Shown: one piece after another, positions 60,354 to 64,000 of the stretch | How positions within the stretch are numbered: position 1 is the stretch's first letter | Layout: the number at the start of each line of letters is the position of its first letter | NCBI RefSeq assembly: GCF_963678635.1 | Contig: NC_087063.1 | Location: 38,702,759-38,766,758 of the forward strand | DNA: 64,000 bases | Source of the DNA: Symsagittifera roscoffensis | Taxonomy: Eukaryota > Xenacoelomorpha > Acoela > Convolutidae | Direction of reading: 5' to 3' | The notes under the pieces: generated by a model | What the model was told of the DNA's origin: nothing | The model's input: the letters and a program-made list of their open reading frames with translations, nothing else | The model's database searches: none | Program-made: the position numbers and the translations under genes

Positions 60354-60929
60354 TTTGCTATGTTAGTAGTATGAAAAAGTGGCTAGCAAATTACATGCAT
60401 TTAACCCCCCCCCCCCACCCCAATAAAAATTCAGTGTGGCATTAGATTACATACTTTTAACCCCCTACGTGGTTCAAGCTCCTACATTTTTGGCCCCTCA
60501 TGTTTTATAGGGGGTCAAAGAGTGGTATATTGCAGCCACTGTTAGAACTTGGCGATGTTGAAGTTTCTTTCTGCTGCATAATTTCCTAGTACAAATTTCG
60601 CCGCGCTAAATGGGTGATTACTTCCTTGTCTTCAGTTTATGATATTTGAATTGTTATAACTGATTTATGGTCTTATTTACAAAGTTTACCAAGGGATCTT
60701 CTTTTTTTTTAAATTAATTTTGCACAAGACAAAATTTTGGATGAAATGAAAAAAAAACACTAACACAAGTCACAGAAATGCGTAGTTGACCAGTAAAGAA
60801 AAAGTAGTTAAAAAACAAAAATAAAAAAAAATGAAGTAATTGGAAAGTTTTAAAAAACGGAATGCAGGAAAGGAGAAAAAAGGAAATACGTGCAGAGTGT
60901 TGGAAAAGAAGAACTGATGCGCAAGGAAC

Positions 60930-61242
60930 TGTTCACAGAAGCCTAAGTCCAGCTCCACCTTCAATCTTAAGCTCAAAGAGCTCCAGCAGCTGGCCACAGC
61001 GTTCACCAATCCAGCCACCAAAAGGAAGTATGTACCTCTCTTCCTCGTCGACTTGTTCCAACTCGCTCTCTGTGGTCAATGTTTTACCAGTGCCACTGCG
61101 CAGGCTCAGAAGCCTTACATCCTTCACAGCCCAAGCTTCAGAAGGAATTAGGTTACCAGATATGAACCGGATCATAACCATTTGTGTCCTCAGCCCACAC
61201 AACAGTATTCCTCTCAACGCCTCAGATTCTGCATGCTCTACA
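60930..61242 (-). CDS. Candidate terminal exon of an unidentified gene
   Basis: The minus-strand frame has better codon-like composition than its surroundings and ends in TGA at 60930-60932. A plausible acceptor (ctttcctgtag) precedes it at 61253-61243, so the ATG at 61259 may be irrelevant. The product has MVMIRFISGNLIP, AWAVKDVRLLSLRSGTGK, a Glu-rich middle (ESELEQVDEEERY) and PFGGWIGERCGQLLELF. The alternation of strands and Gly loops is vaguely like a beta-prism lectin, but I do not assign a family. No upstream exon was found. Confidence 0.35.
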
Positions 61243-61329
61243 GGAAAGTTCATACTCAATCAAAAAATTAAAGTACAAGTTGGTGATAAATTAGCTGAAA
61301 ACGTTTTTAAGAGTTTGGTTTAGATTCAA

Positions 61330-63320
61330 GAGATCGTCAGAAAAAATTGATCGGAATTTAAGAACAAAAACAAAATTTATAAGAACGAATTACGCACATT
61401 GAGTTTAATGGGAAATTGGCACACTGACGATATTGATAGTGAGAGTTTATCGTTCACCGTTTTCGTCTGCCAGAGTCAGTTCAAAAACAAACATAGTCAG
61501 AGTTGACATATAACTTTAATTACGTCAATTTTGCGTGGATCAGTTTTGTTTGAATGAGTTTTTCCAAATAACGTGGTGTATTTATGCTAAACAGAAGTAG
61601 GTAAAAGGGACTGATCTGACGATTAATACTTATGAAAAACTATTTGAATGCTCGTTCGACTTCGACACTTCGTTGATTGAAAAAAGGTTGGAGCGAAAAA
61701 TTAGACTTCGTCTCAACAAACTTTCAAAAATTCAAAAACTTCTGGTTGTTTGTTTGAGTATACATCACCGAGATGTAGACATTAGCAAGTGGTATCTACA
61801 TGGTTATTTTTTTTCCTCTGGCTTGATTTTTAGCAGGTCCAAATAGTGTTGGAAAAAAAAGAAATAAAACTAAAAGAAAACGTAGAACTACTTTAACGTT
61901 TTGGAAATCATTCATGAGATTTTTTTGACTGTAAAAAAACTATCCGGAAAAACTGCTCCTTCTCAAGAAATGCTGCAAGTCCTCTATTTTTTTTTCTACA
62001 ATAAATGATATAAGTTATGGCGTAGCCATCAAACTTAGACTATGTGGAGGTCTTATTGGCATAGACGATTCTTCATCGGAAAATACTTGAAGAATCCAAA
62101 ATATTTTGACTTCATGCAATTTTACCCGATGCCGCAAGTTGTGTTCACAAAGGTTGAAGCACTGGTCTCACCTACTGTTATAAGCTGCCCTGAAGTGGAA
62201 CAACAGCCTGGTATAACTTTCTGTTTAATTGTCAAAATAACGAGATCAGAAATCTATCTATCAGTTAGTAAAATGTTTAGTGAACGATCATTGGTGCTAG
62301 ATTTGGAAGCCTAATAAAAAAAATTTATAGTTAAAGAATTAGCGATTACAACTTCTAATTATAAAGTCTCTATTATTTCTCTACCTCTAGTCCTTCCCTA
62401 CGCCATTCCGATCTCTGAAAAAAAAACGTACAACTGGTTGTCAGATTTTTTGGCACGGAATTCAGTGGAAAAGCAGTGATTATTAATTTTCGTATTTCAA
62501 TCAGATTATTCGAAGTTTTGTTTTGCAAAATTCTAACGCCGTGTTTTAGGCCAAAGGGAAAGAGAAGATTGAACTTCTTGCAAAGCACCTGGATCGAAAA
62601 CTGAGAATCTTGATGAGTTGGATTCCCGCGAATGGAAATATTACATTTCAAAAATTTTAAATTTTGCAATAAACATTCACATTATTACAACTGCTGGAAC
62701 CACTGCGCCCTGAAGAAAAGCAAGGTCTTTAATGATTGGCTGAAAAAAGAGCAGCAACGAGAGAAAAGCAAAATTGAACTCGTCCTTGTGCTAGGTGCTT
62801 GGATGACTCCAGAGAGTGGCAATAAAATATCATTGAATACAAAAGAACCAAACGGTTGCCGAGGCCAAGTGGTTCAGCGGAATGAATAACATACACCATC
62901 ATGAGAAGAATTGACTACTTTAAGAAGTTTTTTTCCGGTGGTTGTTCAATTCATCTACTTTCAACCTTACAAGTATATTGAAAATGTTAGCCAGCCAACA
63001 GGGAGTTTATCTTTCCAGGCTAGTCTTATCGCGCAAATGTCACCCCGGAATATAAACTGACCTCAGCAGCTGTGGCCTATCTGAAAAACTTCAGAAAGTA
63101 GTGAAAGAAATCTCTGTGAAAAAATTGTATTTCATGCAAAAATTGAAAATATCCCAGCCAATTATGTAGTGGAAATGAATGATAATGCCAGGGAAAAACT
63201 AATGACCACATACATTATACTAGATACGAAATTTTTTAGAAAAATAAACATTTCATTTTTATGAGTTTTTGCTCCTTCTTAGGAAACAGCATATGTATAT
63301 GTATAGATTCGGATATAGAA
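61330..63320. other. Unassigned AT-rich region
   Basis: Contains small plus-strand frames at 62042-62314 (90 residues) and 62632-62889 (85 residues, with a KKEQQREKSK charged patch) and a short coding-like stretch near 63040-63100. None matches a family I know. Because a Polinton-type gene lies just to the right, some may be relics of the same element, but nothing in them shows it. Confidence 0.4.
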
Positions 63321-63378
63321 AAAGAGAGAGAAAGACTGAGAGAGAGAGAGAGAGAGAGAGAAAAAGAGAGAAAAAAAA
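63318..63378 (+). repeat. GA-rich microsatellite
   Basis: Runs of gagaga with interspersed aaa, which produce a Glu/Arg-repeat frame (63261-63467) that is not a believable gene. Confidence 0.9.
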
Positions 63379-63710
63379 TCGAAAATATGAAAATGTCGGA
63401 AAAAGGGATTGTTGAGCCTCATGCGACTACAGTTACAGATCAAAGTAGCAGCGAAAAAAAAACTTGAAACTTTTGTAACAATTTTTCTGTCCCCAGATCA
63501 AAGTTGGTTGTTATATCACAACTGACTTTTATTTTAATATTACGCTTACTTGATTACTTCTATCACTTTTTGTATCTATAAACTTTCTTGGGCGCGTTTA
63601 AGCTGTGAAGAAATATCAGTTCGTTTTTCAATATTGTTTGGTTTAATCGTGTATGTGATAGTATTCCCAAGGATTAGAATAAAACTATTGATGCATCGTC
63701 ACGACTGTTC

Positions 63711-64000
63711 ATGGTAATTGTAGAACCTTCAGGATCTGGAAAAACACAATTAAATTTCAAACTATTGTCAGGATGAACATTTTATCCCAAATTTGACAGA
63801 TAGTTACCTTTTTAAAAAGATATTCAACCTAAAATTTGGGAAAGAGAAAACGCTTGGCAAAATCCAAACAGAAAATGTAAAGTTTGATACATTTGATTGT
63901 TTGAGAAACATTTTGAACATACTGCTTGTGTATGATGACTCATGCGGAGAAATATACAATGCTAAAGAGTTTGTGAAACTAGCAACGGCAGGAAAACACA
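63711..64000 (+). pseudogene. Packaging-ATPase-like fragment of a Polinton/Maverick or related virus-like element
   Basis: The first frame has MVIVEPSGSGKTQLNF with a Walker A GSGKT at 63732-63746, then stops at 63774. After a stop-containing stretch another frame gives FDCLRNILNILLVYDDSC with a Walker B-type LLVYDD at 63922-63939. AKEFVKLATAGKH follows and runs off the window edge. This order and spacing fit the FtsK/HerA-like (A32-type) DNA-packaging ATPases carried by Polintons and adintovirus-like elements. It is broken by at least one frameshift and several stops. Assignment is by motif and memory of family style. Confidence 0.6.

Larger units (their letters stand above)
53919..60828 (+). 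repeat. Triplicated unit C (about 6.9 kb)
   Basis: Starts at the same word as A and B and ends at the A-rich word near 60828, after which unique sequence begins. It retains the R2 insert with its flanking 250-bp repeats (54750-55001 and 56048-56296). It lacks the segment equivalent to A 44010-44790 and the segment equivalent to A 45675-46445 (junction near 59802). It has a poly-C tract near 60405-60415. Confidence 0.9.

Noticed and set aside
63261..63467. Arg/Glu-repeat open frame
   Set aside because: Product of the GA microsatellite.

Overview
This is an AT-rich, repeat-dominated stretch of an invertebrate animal genome. Two host genes have spliced, phase-matched exons, and almost everything else is transposon debris. 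Nothing is arranged in prokaryotic operons. I cannot assign a phylum from the sequence alone.

Layout. 0-2.8 kb: a decayed LINE (EN and RT traces). 2.86-5.76 kb: a second retroelement with an N-terminal zinc-finger-like region and an RT of the type carrying DAENAFN. It is cut at 5756 by an LTR retrotransposon (5757-16445, minus strand) and resumes at 16446-16752. The LTR element has about 880-bp terminal repeats, a broken gag, a long unrecognised 3' reading region, a minisatellite in its leader, and no pol. Where pol should begin there is an inverted partial LTR. 17.0-18.7 kb: more retroelement C-terminal and LINE pieces. 18.7-26 kb: two degenerate tandem arrays (periods about 150 and 170 bp), tRNA-derived SINE-like copies, a possible BEL/Pao fragment and another LINE corpse.

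Host genes. 26.1-31.3 kb (+): an inhibitor-of-apoptosis gene with three BIR domains, a UBA-like segment and a C-terminal RING, in four visible exons. The 5' exon(s) are not identified. 32.2-33.2 kb (+): the first two exons of an ARSB/ARSI/ARSJ-like arylsulfatase. Its C-terminal half is not visible anywhere in the window.

33-39 kb is filled with copies of one dispersed repeat family, all in the same orientation. 39.2-60.8 kb is a head-to-tail triplication (units A, B and C of about 8.3, 6.4 and 6.9 kb). Each unit carries the same dead minus-strand LTR-retroelement fragment (integrase C-terminal part plus Ser-rich tail). The units differ by large indels that can be explained by recombination between internal direct repeats. 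60.8-64 kb holds an orphan minus-strand exon candidate, unassigned AT-rich sequence, a GA microsatellite and, at the right edge, a broken Polinton/virus-type packaging-ATPase fragment.

The most notable features are the triplication with its mappable recombination junctions, the internally rearranged pol-less LTR element with its minisatellite leader, and the IAP gene. I saw no previously unknown defence or regulatory system that I could support.
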